In this document: one piece after another, positions 1 through 7,234 of the stretch
Numbering within the stretch: the stretch's first letter is position 1
How the letters are laid out: every line of letters begins with the position of its first letter
NCBI GenBank assembly: GCA_002295705.1
Contig: DBHP01000016.1
Location: 23,888-47,233 of the forward strand
Reading direction: 5' to 3'
From: Candidatus Neomicrothrix sp. UBA825
Lineage (GTDB): Bacteria > Actinomycetota > Acidimicrobiia > Acidimicrobiales > UBA8592
Length of the DNA: 23,346 nt
The notes under the pieces: generated by a model
What the model was told of the DNA's origin: nothing
Databases searched by the model: none
Seen by the model: the letters and a program-made list of their open reading frames with translations, nothing else
Position numbers and translations under genes: made by a program

Positions 1-414
1 GTCTACTAATTCAATCCTCAAGCCGGTATTTTGAAGTGTGTGGTATGTAAAGCCGAATGGTCCATCGGTATCAGGGTTATAGTACGTCGATTCCCACATG
101 TAACCAGAATTAGTAAGACGTGCATGATCCTCTTCAAGGTTTTTAGTCCAAAAACCTAAATGATGAATCCCCAAGTCAGCTTGCCCCCACACGGTACCGG
201 GAGCAACCCGAATTATTTCGTAATGTGGTGGTCCCGTTGTTGAGTACACTACTTTCATATCTGCTGTCACAATCCCATTGGGTTGCTCACAGATAATTTC
301 AAATTCGGTCACACTCGCCCATTCAATTCCTAAATTTGAGGAAAGTTCATCAAGTGCCCCGTCAAAATCGCTTACTACAAGACCGAAATGATAAAAATCA
401 GATAATGGAAACAT
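1..414 (-). CDS. VOC-fold (glyoxalase/dioxygenase superfamily) protein, 3'-truncated by window edge
   Basis: The open frame runs from an ATG at 414 to the left edge (138 codons, no stop), so the C-terminus is missing. The N-terminus reads FYHFGLVVSDFDGALDEL, the typical first beta-alpha unit of a vicinal-oxygen-chelate module, with His-9 in the usual first metal-ligand position. The segment near residue 85 (GIHHLGFWTKNLEED) looks like the start of a second module, so two betaalphabetabetabeta units are likely. VOC proteins include glyoxalases, epimerases and extradiol dioxygenases; the visible part does not allow a choice. The gene starts one base after the SDR stop codon and is the last visible member of the minus-strand operon exporter-ligase-SDR-VOC, so a role in the same catabolic route is inferred. 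Confidence 0.8.
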   Translation of the reverse strand, partial: MFPLSDFYHFGLVVSDFDGALDELSSNLGIEWASVTEFEIICEQPNGIVTADMKVVYSTTGPPHYEIIRVAPGTVWGQADLGIHHLGFWTKNLEEDHARLTNSGYMWESTYYNPDTDGPFGFTYHTLQNTGLRIELVD

Positions 415-415
415 G

Positions 416-1099
416 TTAAACCCCGTTTGATGTCCAACCACCATCGGCAAAAACAGTGGTACCTGTTATATAACTAGATTCAGCGGATAAAAGAAATTTT
501 GCGACGGAAGCAATTTCGTTTGGCTCCCCAACTCTCCCTAAAGGAACTCGCCCTTCCAACCAAGAAACTTGTTCTGGATCATTGAGTCTCTCTGCAGTCA
601 TTGGAGTTCGTATTGCACCTGGACCTATTGCATTAACCCGTATTCCCATCGGAGCACCTTCTATCGCTGCAGCTTTGGTGAGTGCAGAGATTGCACCTTT
701 GCTGGCTACATAGTGAGCCTGCCCAGGAACTGCAATTTCAGCGTTGACAGAGGAAATGTTCACAATTGAAGCATCTGATCCAGCTTCATGATTTTCGAAC
801 AAAGATCTTATTCCAAGCCATGTGCCGGTGACATTAACCTTCAAGTGATGCTCAAAGGTGGCCATCGAAGTTTCCATTATCGTGCCTCTCGTTCTGATAC
901 CCGCACAATTCACTAAGCCTTGAACAGGCCCGACTTGTCCGAAAAGATCGGTCCAGGCTGCCTCATCGGTAACGTCTAGTTGTTTGACGTTAATCTTGTC
1001 TTGCAAGTCAACACTGATGACTTCAAACGCCTCGGATGTTAAATAATCACTAACTTCTTTACCGATACCCGAAGCTCCGCCTGTGACAATAACTTTCAT
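416..1099 (-). CDS. SDR family NAD(P)-dependent oxidoreductase
   Basis: A 227-residue classical short-chain dehydrogenase/reductase. The cofactor motif TGGASGIG lies at residues 6-13. An acidic residue (Asp31) ends beta-2, which in this family favours NAD over NADP. The motif normally NNAG is NCAG at 64-67. The catalytic set is Ser116/117, Tyr130 and Lys134 (YVASK). It probably oxidises a hydroxyl or reduces a keto group on a soluble, perhaps CoA-bound, intermediate; the substrate cannot be told. The start is supported by an AAGGAG Shine-Dalgarno sequence and by a 4-base ATGA overlap with the upstream ligase, which implies translational coupling. At 227 residues it is slightly shorter than the usual ~250. 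Confidence 0.93.
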   Translation of the reverse strand: MKVIVTGGASGIGKEVSDYLTSEAFEVISVDLQDKINVKQLDVTDEAAWTDLFGQVGPVQGLVNCAGIRTRGTIMETSMATFEHHLKVNVTGTWLGIRSLFENHEAGSDASIVNISSVNAEIAVPGQAHYVASKGAISALTKAAAIEGAPMGIRVNAIGPGAIRTPMTAERLNDPEQVSWLEGRVPLGRVGEPNEIASVAKFLLSAESSYITGTTVFADGGWTSNGV

Positions 1100-2670
1100 T
1101 GACTTTTCTCCTTGTTTTTGATCAGCTTTTTAAGTTCTCCTTTAGCAACTTTACCACCAGACGAAATCGGAAGACTTTTCAGCACATTCAGCGTTTCAGG
1201 CCACCATTCAATTGAGACACCCTGTGACCTAAGGAAGTGTTGCAATTCCTGAAGAGTTAGGTGCTCTCCGGCATGAAGTTGCACGTATGCAGCCGCTATT
1301 TCTCCGAGCTTTAAATCAGGCTTCGGCACAACAGCAACTAACGCTACTTTTGGATGCAACTCTATTTCCCTTTCAATGGCGACTGCCGATATATTTTTGC
1401 CACCGCGAATTATGATGTCCGATACTCTGCCTGTTACTTTGAGCCACCCTTCAGAATCAACTTCAACCAAGTCACCCATTAAAAACCAGCCATCATCTGT
1501 CATGAGTTCACGATTGGCATCCTCATCATTCCAATAACCTAAAGAAAGGGCAGGGCCTTTGCATGCCGGTTGCCCTTCCCCTACATCTGCTATCTGCTGA
1601 CCGGTTGAAGGGTCGTAAAGACGGACATGCATTTCAGGAATTACCATCCCAGCAGATGTATAACGTTTGTTGGCGGGATCCCGAATCGTAGTTCCACTAA
1701 GAGTCCCCGTTTCATTTGAACCATAGAAATTTAATACACGACACCCAGACTTCTCCTCAAGTTCCTGCGCCCGCACGGGTGAAATTGATTCACCTCCGGT
1801 GAAGATGACTTTAAGCGATGAAATATCGATGCTTGAACTTGCATCAAGGATCATGACAAATTGCGATGAGACTGCACAAAGTACAGTCACTTGATGCTTC
1901 TCAATCTGTTTAGCAGCTTCCTGCGCGTCAAAGCGCTCTTGCAGTAAACACGGAACTCCCAAGAGTGTTGGAGTGATATGCGCTGTCCACAAACCAAAGC
2001 CAAAAGGAGCCGGAACTACACTCATCCAAATCTCGTCTTTGTTAAGGTTTCCAAAATCTACGGCTTTTTTATGAAAATAGAACCATCGGTTCAGAGTTTG
2101 CATGACGCACTTTGGCAATCCAGTAGTCCCAGAAGTGGAATTTAAGAGCCAAAGGTCAGATGGCCCTATAGCCTTACCTGGGTATATGTCAGAACTACCG
2201 CCTTCTAGGTCATCAAATTGACCTTCAACAGATACATAATTAATACCTAAGTGCTTTGAAATATCATCTACGGTTCCAAGCAGATTATTTGGCTTGGATA
2301 AGAATAAAGAAGCGCCTGTAACATCTGAAAGATATTTCAGTTCTTGTAATCCTGCTTTCCACCCTGCTCCGACTGCTACGACCCCCGCTATCTCACAAGC
2401 GAGATAACATACATGAACATCTGCATTATCGGGAAGCCATACAAGAATCCTATCACCTAAGTCTGACTCTCTTTGGATCAATTGCGCTAGAGATCTAGCA
2501 CTCTGGTAATACTGTTTCCAAGAGGTCTGATCTTCTCCATTTTGATACGCAACTCCGTAGGGATTTCTTTTTGCATTATCTTCTACGAAATCTGCGAGTC
2601 CTTTTGACTCCTCCCACCATCCCTCTTTGACGTATCTTTCAATCTCAGCTTCGCCTGCCCTATATTGCAT
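1096..2670 (-). CDS. AMP-dependent acyl-CoA synthetase/ligase (ANL superfamily)
   Basis: A 524-residue adenylate-forming enzyme that should activate a carboxylic acid with ATP and join it to CoA. The phosphate-binding loop STSGTTGLPK is at 178-187, the A5 motif NFYGSNETG at 314-322, the conserved MGD at 398-400, and the hinge GRVSDIIIRGGKN at 414-426. The C-terminal catalytic lysine is in SGGKVAK (Lys507). In the loop after the P-loop the usual Gly-Val is Cys-Val. The aromatic-acid ligase branch (benzoate/2-aminobenzoate type) is a possible relative, but the substrate cannot be assigned. It overlaps the following SDR by 4 bases and lies 116 bases after the exporter gene, whose intergenic region holds only a weak 6-bp hairpin (2759-2775) with no T-run in the direction of transcription. 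Confidence 0.93.
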   Translation of the reverse strand: MQYRAGEAEIERYVKEGWWEESKGLADFVEDNAKRNPYGVAYQNGEDQTSWKQYYQSARSLAQLIQRESDLGDRILVWLPDNADVHVCYLACEIAGVVAVGAGWKAGLQELKYLSDVTGASLFLSKPNNLLGTVDDISKHLGINYVSVEGQFDDLEGGSSDIYPGKAIGPSDLWLLNSTSGTTGLPKCVMQTLNRWFYFHKKAVDFGNLNKDEIWMSVVPAPFGFGLWTAHITPTLLGVPCLLQERFDAQEAAKQIEKHQVTVLCAVSSQFVMILDASSSIDISSLKVIFTGGESISPVRAQELEEKSGCRVLNFYGSNETGTLSGTTIRDPANKRYTSAGMVIPEMHVRLYDPSTGQQIADVGEGQPACKGPALSLGYWNDEDANRELMTDDGWFLMGDLVEVDSEGWLKVTGRVSDIIIRGGKNISAVAIEREIELHPKVALVAVVPKPDLKLGEIAAAYVQLHAGEHLTLQELQHFLRSQGVSIEWWPETLNVLKSLPISSGGKVAKGELKKLIKNKEKSQ

Positions 2671-2786
2671 TTTGATTCACCGAGAAAAGTATATTTAAAT
2701 CATCACTGCTCGCATCTAGATCGACAGGCTTTAAAAGTCCTCTAAGTAGCAAGTAGCCCTCATCCTCGAGGTGAGAAAAATTTTGT

Positions 2787-3701
2787 TTATTTGATTTCAA
2801 GACTTTTGTCCTTGCGTTTAACCGATCGTCGAGTTTGAGTTAGATACACGCCACCAATGAGTATTACCCCGCCTAATATGGAAATGATGCTCGGGAAGAT
2901 ACCCATAACTAACCATGACCAGAGCAATGCAGATATGGGTACGGCGTAGTTATACGACATCGTTTTGTTCGCCTCAAGTCGTTGAAGAGCCCAATACCAG
3001 AGGTAGTATGCCAAAACGGTTCCCCCAATAGCAGTGTAAATCATCCAACCCCATTGCGAACCTGAGAAATCACCGAGGCTGCTCGCTGCTGATCTATAAA
3101 ATGGAATCATCACAAATGAGCCTATGATCAAACAAATTCCTATTGTGCTGAAGGGGTCCAAATCTCCAAATTCGCGCTTATATAAAACATTAAAGACAGC
3201 CCATGTAAAGGGTGCTATCAGGCAAAGAGCAGCTCCCCATGGATTGTCAACAGACAGTGCTCCCGAACCTGAGCCAAAAGTGATGACAATTGCTGCACCG
3301 AAAAAAGCTATGGCAAAGCCAGCTATTTGAACCTTTCGGAGCTTTTCTCGCAATATCCATCCTGATAAAACAGCAGCCCAAGCTGGCGATGTGGTGACAA
3401 GAACGGACGCTAATGAGGGTGATAGGTAGTTTTGTGAATGAATCGCTGGAAGCTGGGAGCCTGGGATTCCAATTGCCGCTAAGAGAATTAATCGGCCAAA
3501 TTTTTCTCGTGGGATTTTTGGTCTAGATTTTTTGACCAAAGCAAAAACAATGAGAAAAGATATTGAAACCAAAACAAATCTTATGGTTATGATTTTAGTC
3601 GCTGAAACAGTCGGGAGTAGATACGCATATGCAACAAACATTCCGCCCCACAGCACAACGGAAGAAATCAATGCCAGATGAATTTTTTGAAATTCTGTCA
3701 A
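2787..3701 (-). CDS. EamA/DMT-superfamily transporter
   Basis: A 304-residue, very hydrophobic protein with about ten membrane segments and a basic C-terminal tail (RRSVKRKDK), as expected for a drug/metabolite transporter. Two EamA halves can be followed: roughly residues 8-140 and 155-290. Each ends in a Gly-rich helix (FAIAFFGAAIVITFGSG; ILGGVILIGGVYL). Members export amino acids, purines, drugs or metabolites, or import some solutes, and the substrate cannot be predicted here. The start used is a TTG at 3701, just ahead of the first membrane helix. No good Shine-Dalgarno sequence precedes it, so the true N-terminus may lie a few codons upstream. It is the first gene of the minus-strand operon and is divergent from the crotonase gene. 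Confidence 0.85.
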   Translation of the reverse strand: MTEFQKIHLALISSVVLWGGMFVAYAYLLPTVSATKIITIRFVLVSISFLIVFALVKKSRPKIPREKFGRLILLAAIGIPGSQLPAIHSQNYLSPSLASVLVTTSPAWAAVLSGWILREKLRKVQIAGFAIAFFGAAIVITFGSGSGALSVDNPWGAALCLIAPFTWAVFNVLYKREFGDLDPFSTIGICLIIGSFVMIPFYRSAASSLGDFSGSQWGWMIYTAIGGTVLAYYLWYWALQRLEANKTMSYNYAVPISALLWSWLVMGIFPSIISILGGVILIGGVYLTQTRRSVKRKDKSLEIK

Positions 3702-3737
3702 TTTATTTTGTCGTTTCTCAATGATTTCTACTCGTAC

Positions 3738-3753
3738 AAACTCCTATGAGTTT
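3738..3753. promoter_or_regulatory. Perfect inverted repeat in divergent promoter region (candidate operator)
   Basis: AAACTC-CTAT-GAGTTT is a perfect 6-bp inverted repeat with a 4-base spacer. It lies in the 110-base space between the divergently transcribed exporter (minus) and crotonase (plus) genes. The position and symmetry suit a dimeric regulator controlling both operons, but no regulator gene is visible in the window and short AT-rich palindromes occur by chance. Confidence 0.3.
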
Positions 3754-3811
3754 TACAATAAAGCAAAAGATTAATAGATTTTCTAAATAGCTGTTTAAGG
3801 AGAAGGAACAA

Positions 3812-4600
3812 ATGGAAGATATTCTCGTAGAGAGAAAAGGCGACGTACTCTGGATTACACTTAACCGTCCAGAGAGACTCAATTCGTATGGAAGGCAAAC
3901 TATCGACGAGATAGTTCTCACTTTAAGAGAAAATATGGATGTGCGAGTAGGAGTAATCACAGGGAATGGTCGCGCTTTCTGCGCAGGCGGCTATCTTGGC
4001 AACCTAGCCGAAGCCGATTTCTGGAATGTTCGTACAATGTTCGTTGGAAGTTTGGAGCTCTTTGATGCTATAAGGAACGCCCCATTTCCAATTATTGCGG
4101 CTGTAAACGGAGGTGCATTTGGAGGGGGAAATGAACTTGTCGTTATGTGTGATCTAGCGATAGCTGCTGAAAGTGCTCAGCTAGGACAGACTGGAGTTAA
4201 GGTAGGAAGTGCTCCCGTGCTGGGAGGAACAAATCTTCTAGCTATGACTGTTGGTGAAAAGCGGGCCAAAGAAGTGTCATTTTTATGCAGAAAATATTCA
4301 GCGGAAGAGGCATATGAGCTTGGTTGGATAAATAAAGTCGTTCCCGATGAGATGCTCCATGAGGAAGTTGGGAGATGGTGCGAAGAAATAATTCAAATGA
4401 GCCCACGATACCTTGAAGTTGCTAAAGCTAGTTCGAACGTTATGTACCATCAAATGAGAGACAACATGGTGAATAGCCTTGGTGCTTTGATACAAGCCAT
4501 AGGATCTCCGGACATGCTTGAAGGAGCGAACGCTTTTATGGAAAAGCGAAAACCTCAATTCCCCCCACGAAGTGGACCGGGAAACAATAACAATGACTAG
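3812..4600 (+). CDS. Crotonase-superfamily enzyme, MenB/BadI-like subgroup
   Basis: A 262-residue enoyl-CoA hydratase/isomerase-fold protein. The oxyanion-hole segments are AFCAGG (55-60) and NGGAFGGGNE (99-108). The stretch GQTGVKVGS (125-133), the later EVSFLCRKYSAEEAYELGWINKVVP and the ending FMEKRKPQF all resemble naphthoyl-CoA synthase (MenB) and 2-ketocyclohexanecarboxyl-CoA hydrolase (BadI), whose products close or open rings by Dieckmann-type chemistry. Ring opening of an alicyclic CoA thioester is therefore plausible. However, the Asp following VGS-x in MenB and BadI is Pro135 here (VGSAPVLGG), so the chemistry may differ. The start is fixed by the strong AAGGAGAAGG upstream. Its stop overlaps the next ligase by 8 bases. 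It opens the plus-strand operon. Confidence 0.88.
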   Translation: MEDILVERKGDVLWITLNRPERLNSYGRQTIDEIVLTLRENMDVRVGVITGNGRAFCAGGYLGNLAEADFWNVRTMFVGSLELFDAIRNAPFPIIAAVNGGAFGGGNELVVMCDLAIAAESAQLGQTGVKVGSAPVLGGTNLLAMTVGEKRAKEVSFLCRKYSAEEAYELGWINKVVPDEMLHEEVGRWCEEIIQMSPRYLEVAKASSNVMYHQMRDNMVNSLGALIQAIGSPDMLEGANAFMEKRKPQFPPRSGPGNNNND

Positions 4601-6260
4601 ATTCTACGATCAATATATTCCCAGTTTTGAAGATCGATTGGATTGGAATTCTCCTACCGTATTGAGACACCATGCTCATGAACGCCCAGACTCTACATAC
4701 CTAAATGTTCCCTGGGCAAATGAATCTTACTCATATGCTGAAACCCTAGATATTTCGGAGCGTGTGGCATCTGGGATGCTTTCGACGGGCGCTTGCCCCG
4801 GAGATCGTGTTCTAATCATGATTCCAAATTGCTCTGCTTATATTTTCGCTTGGTTAGGAAGTTCCCTTGCTGGTCTAGTTGAAGTTCCGATTAATACTGC
4901 CTACAAAGGTGCATTTCTATCTCACCAAGCTTCAACTACCGCGCCAAAAGTAGCGGTTATTGCACCGGAGTACATTACTCGCGTATTAGATGTCTACGAA
5001 TCTTTTGAATCTGTTGAACTTTTTATTTTGGTTGGCGAGGATAATGACACAAGCGCTGAAATAAATACGTTAAAGAATTCAGGTAAGCAGGTAGTCCAGT
5101 GGGATGACCTTTTAGGGTATGAGCAAGTTGATCTTCCAATAGTTAACTATTCAGATTTAGGTTCAATTTTTTTTACCTCGGGCACAACGGGCCTCTCAAA
5201 GGGTGTCATGATGCCTCATGCTCACATGTATTTATTCGCTGACGAAACTGTTTCTTTAACTCGCTTAACCTCATCAGATACGTATATGTCATGCGGTCCA
5301 CTTTTCCATGGAAATTCGCAATTCCTTGCTGCCTATCCGGCCCTGATAGCAGGCGCCCAATATGTTCTGCAGGAGAGATTCAGTGCGTCAGAATGGATAA
5401 ATCAAATAAGAGATTCAAAAGTAACTGTCACTAACTTTATCGGCGTGATGATGGACTTTGTTTGGCAACAGGAACCTCAACCGAATGATGCAGACAACGA
5501 TCTGCGATGCGTTTTCGCAGCTCCAACGGCAAGTTCAATTTTAGAGGAATACAAATCACGTTTCGGGATTGAGGCATTTGTTGAGGTCTTTGGACTCACA
5601 GAAACCTGTATGCCCATACTTACGCCATACGGCGAAGACCGGCCACCTGGCGCGGCAGGTTTGCTTAATCAAGATTGGTTTGATATCCGTCTTGTTGATC
5701 CTGAAACAGATGAAGAAGTTGAGGTTGGATCTGTCGGTGAATTATTGGTTAGGCCAAAATTTCCTTGGACCGCATGTCAGGGCTACTTCAACATGCCAGA
5801 TAAGACATGCGATGCATTCCGTAATCTTTGGTTTCATACGGGTGACGGCTTAAAGAGAGATAGCGAAGGATGGTATTACTTTGTCGATAGATTGAAGGAC
5901 GCACTTCGTAGGCGTGGAGAAAATATAAGTTCCTTTGAAATTGAACAGGCTTTAATAAGCCACGAATTAATTGAAGAGGTAGCGGCTATCGGTGTACCAG
6001 CTGACCAAGAGGCTGGGGAAGACGAGGTGATGGTATTCATTGTTCCTTCCCTTGGGAAGACAATCTCACCAGAAGCAGTTTGGGAGTATTCCGAAAAACA
6101 ACTTCCAGACTTCGCAATACCTAGGTACATACAGATTGTTAAATCACTTCCAAAAACACCATCGGAAAAGGTGCGAAAGATAGAGTTACGCGAAATCGGT
6201 GTTACAAATGAAACAAGCGATCGCGGACCCCAAAAGCGAAGGACACGAAGTGAAAAATGA
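4593..6260 (+). CDS. AMP-dependent acyl-CoA ligase, CaiC (crotonobetaine/carnitine-CoA ligase)-like
   Basis: A 555-residue ANL-superfamily ligase. The P-loop TSGTTGLSKG is at 195-204, A5 is EVFGLTETC (331-339), the HTGDG motif is at 415-419 and the hinge is DRLKDALRRRGENISS (432-447). That hinge style (LRRRGEN) is typical of the CaiC-like branch. The final catalytic lysine is Lys526 in LPKTPSEKVRK, where the usual Gly before it is Glu525. The open frame continues 25 codons upstream, but the ATG at 4593 is preferred. It starts the recognisable N-terminus and gives a short 8-base overlap with the crotonase, against 83 bases for the upstream start. It presumably supplies the CoA ester for the neighbouring crotonase; the acid is unknown. 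Confidence 0.92.
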   Translation: MTRFYDQYIPSFEDRLDWNSPTVLRHHAHERPDSTYLNVPWANESYSYAETLDISERVASGMLSTGACPGDRVLIMIPNCSAYIFAWLGSSLAGLVEVPINTAYKGAFLSHQASTTAPKVAVIAPEYITRVLDVYESFESVELFILVGEDNDTSAEINTLKNSGKQVVQWDDLLGYEQVDLPIVNYSDLGSIFFTSGTTGLSKGVMMPHAHMYLFADETVSLTRLTSSDTYMSCGPLFHGNSQFLAAYPALIAGAQYVLQERFSASEWINQIRDSKVTVTNFIGVMMDFVWQQEPQPNDADNDLRCVFAAPTASSILEEYKSRFGIEAFVEVFGLTETCMPILTPYGEDRPPGAAGLLNQDWFDIRLVDPETDEEVEVGSVGELLVRPKFPWTACQGYFNMPDKTCDAFRNLWFHTGDGLKRDSEGWYYFVDRLKDALRRRGENISSFEIEQALISHELIEEVAAIGVPADQEAGEDEVMVFIVPSLGKTISPEAVWEYSEKQLPDFAIPRYIQIVKSLPKTPSEKVRKIELREIGVTNETSDRGPQKRRTRSEK

Positions 6261-7113
6261 ACAAGAACAAGATAAGCAAACAGTAGTTTTTACAGACGAA
6301 GTTTCAGGTCGCAAGATCGTAGCGATGGATTCTGCTTATGACGTAGACGCACGTAATGTAGGATCAGACGTTTGTGTGAACGCTTCATACTGTGGAGTTC
6401 TACCTGCGCGATTCATTTCAGATAACGCCCCTCGAGCAGCCATTGGAATGGATTGTGCAGTGGGGCCTGAAGGTTCTGCCATAGCAGGACTTTGGTTTCT
6501 TGAGGCTTTGAAGATACCGGCCGCTGTAGCTGATGTTATGAGTGCACATCTTGGAAATGGCATCCACTTATACGAGCATGGAGTCATTAGTTTCAGCAAC
6601 CAACTTGCTAAAGATTGCGGAGTTAAGAAAGGCATGCCAGTTAAGGAAGCGGCTTTGTTATTGTTAACAATAGACACAGCGAACATGACCTCAGCAGAGA
6701 CCACAAATCGGACCATTATGCAAACATCGCCTGATGGACGTCATGTCATTGCGACTGATTCAATTGCTTTCGCTACAGAGGAGGATAGCGAACGTAATGT
6801 TCTTGTGACAGCTGGCCACACAGGCCGCTCAGCCGTACCTTACTTACTTAAGAGCAAACCTTGGGGGTTTATCTGCAGCGATGGCGGGCGCGGAATGGAT
6901 GACTCCGGGATTGCAGGGTTGACAATTGTCGAAGAGTACGGACTAGCAGGAGCAACAGTTGATGCAAAGCTAGCTCGAATGGGAAGCGGATTATCTCATT
7001 ATCATGATGGGATTATTTCTGCAGTCAACTCTCATGCTCTCATTAGAGGAGTTCAAATTGGCATGACGGCATCGGAGGCCTCAAGTATTCTTCTGCTAAA
7101 AACGGAATTGTAG
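6250..7113 (+). CDS. Unrecognised protein made of two tandem copies of one ~118-residue domain
   Basis: I do not recognise this family. The protein (287 residues from the GTG at 6250) contains two copies of one domain, at about residues 22-139 and 165-282, that align without a gap at a constant offset of 143. Shared positions include Asp27/170-Ser28/171, Gly49/192, Asp68/211, AGL 79-81/222-224, Asp95/238, Gly102/245, Gly104/247, Tyr108/251, Gly111/254, IS 113-114/256-257, Asn117/260, GV 124-125/267-268, GM 128-129/271-272 and EA 133-134/276-277. There is no signal peptide or membrane segment. A GTG with a GAAGGA ribosome site seven bases upstream overlaps the ligase by 11 bases; an ATG at 6199 would overlap by 62 bases and is less likely. 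It sits between the ligase and the importer, so a role in handling the imported compound is inferred only. Confidence 0.85.
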   Translation: MKNEQEQDKQTVVFTDEVSGRKIVAMDSAYDVDARNVGSDVCVNASYCGVLPARFISDNAPRAAIGMDCAVGPEGSAIAGLWFLEALKIPAAVADVMSAHLGNGIHLYEHGVISFSNQLAKDCGVKKGMPVKEAALLLLTIDTANMTSAETTNRTIMQTSPDGRHVIATDSIAFATEEDSERNVLVTAGHTGRSAVPYLLKSKPWGFICSDGGRGMDDSGIAGLTIVEEYGLAGATVDAKLARMGSGLSHYHDGIISAVNSHALIRGVQIGMTASEASSILLLKTEL

Positions 7114-7150
7114 GGGAGCTTACAAAGGTATAAAAAAATGCAGTTTAATA

Positions 7151-7179
7151 TTGACCTAACTGATTAGTAGAAGTTAAAT
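7151..7179 (+). promoter_or_regulatory. Candidate sigma-70-type promoter for the ABC importer operon
   Basis: TTGACC (7151-7156) and TTAAAT (7174-7179) are separated by 17 bases, a good -35 match and a fair -10 match. They lie in the 121-base gap before the binding-protein gene, the longest gap in the plus-strand operon. The importer could therefore be transcribed independently of the upstream ligase genes. Confidence 0.4.
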
Positions 7180-7194
7180 ATGACTACAACTAAT

Positions 7195-7218
7195 ACGAGC
7201 TGCTTAAGGCTTGCTCGT
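7195..7218 (+). promoter_or_regulatory. Leader hairpin upstream of the binding-protein gene
   Basis: ACGAGC (7195-7200) and GCTCGT (7213-7218) form a 6-bp perfect stem with a 12-base loop, a few bases before the AGAGGGGA ribosome site of the binding protein. It may influence mRNA stability or translation, or be chance. No T-run follows, so it is not a terminator. Confidence 0.3.
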
Positions 7219-7234
7219 GCAAAAGAGGGGAATT

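Noticed and set aside
2759..2775. Hairpin CTCATC/GGTGAG between exporter and ligase genes as terminator
   Set aside because: Only 6 bp with one G-U, and no T-run after it in the minus direction.
6199..6249. Upstream ATG start for the tandem-domain protein
   Set aside because: It would lie deep in the ligase gene (62-base overlap) and add a non-conserved polar tail; GTG 6250 has a ribosome site.
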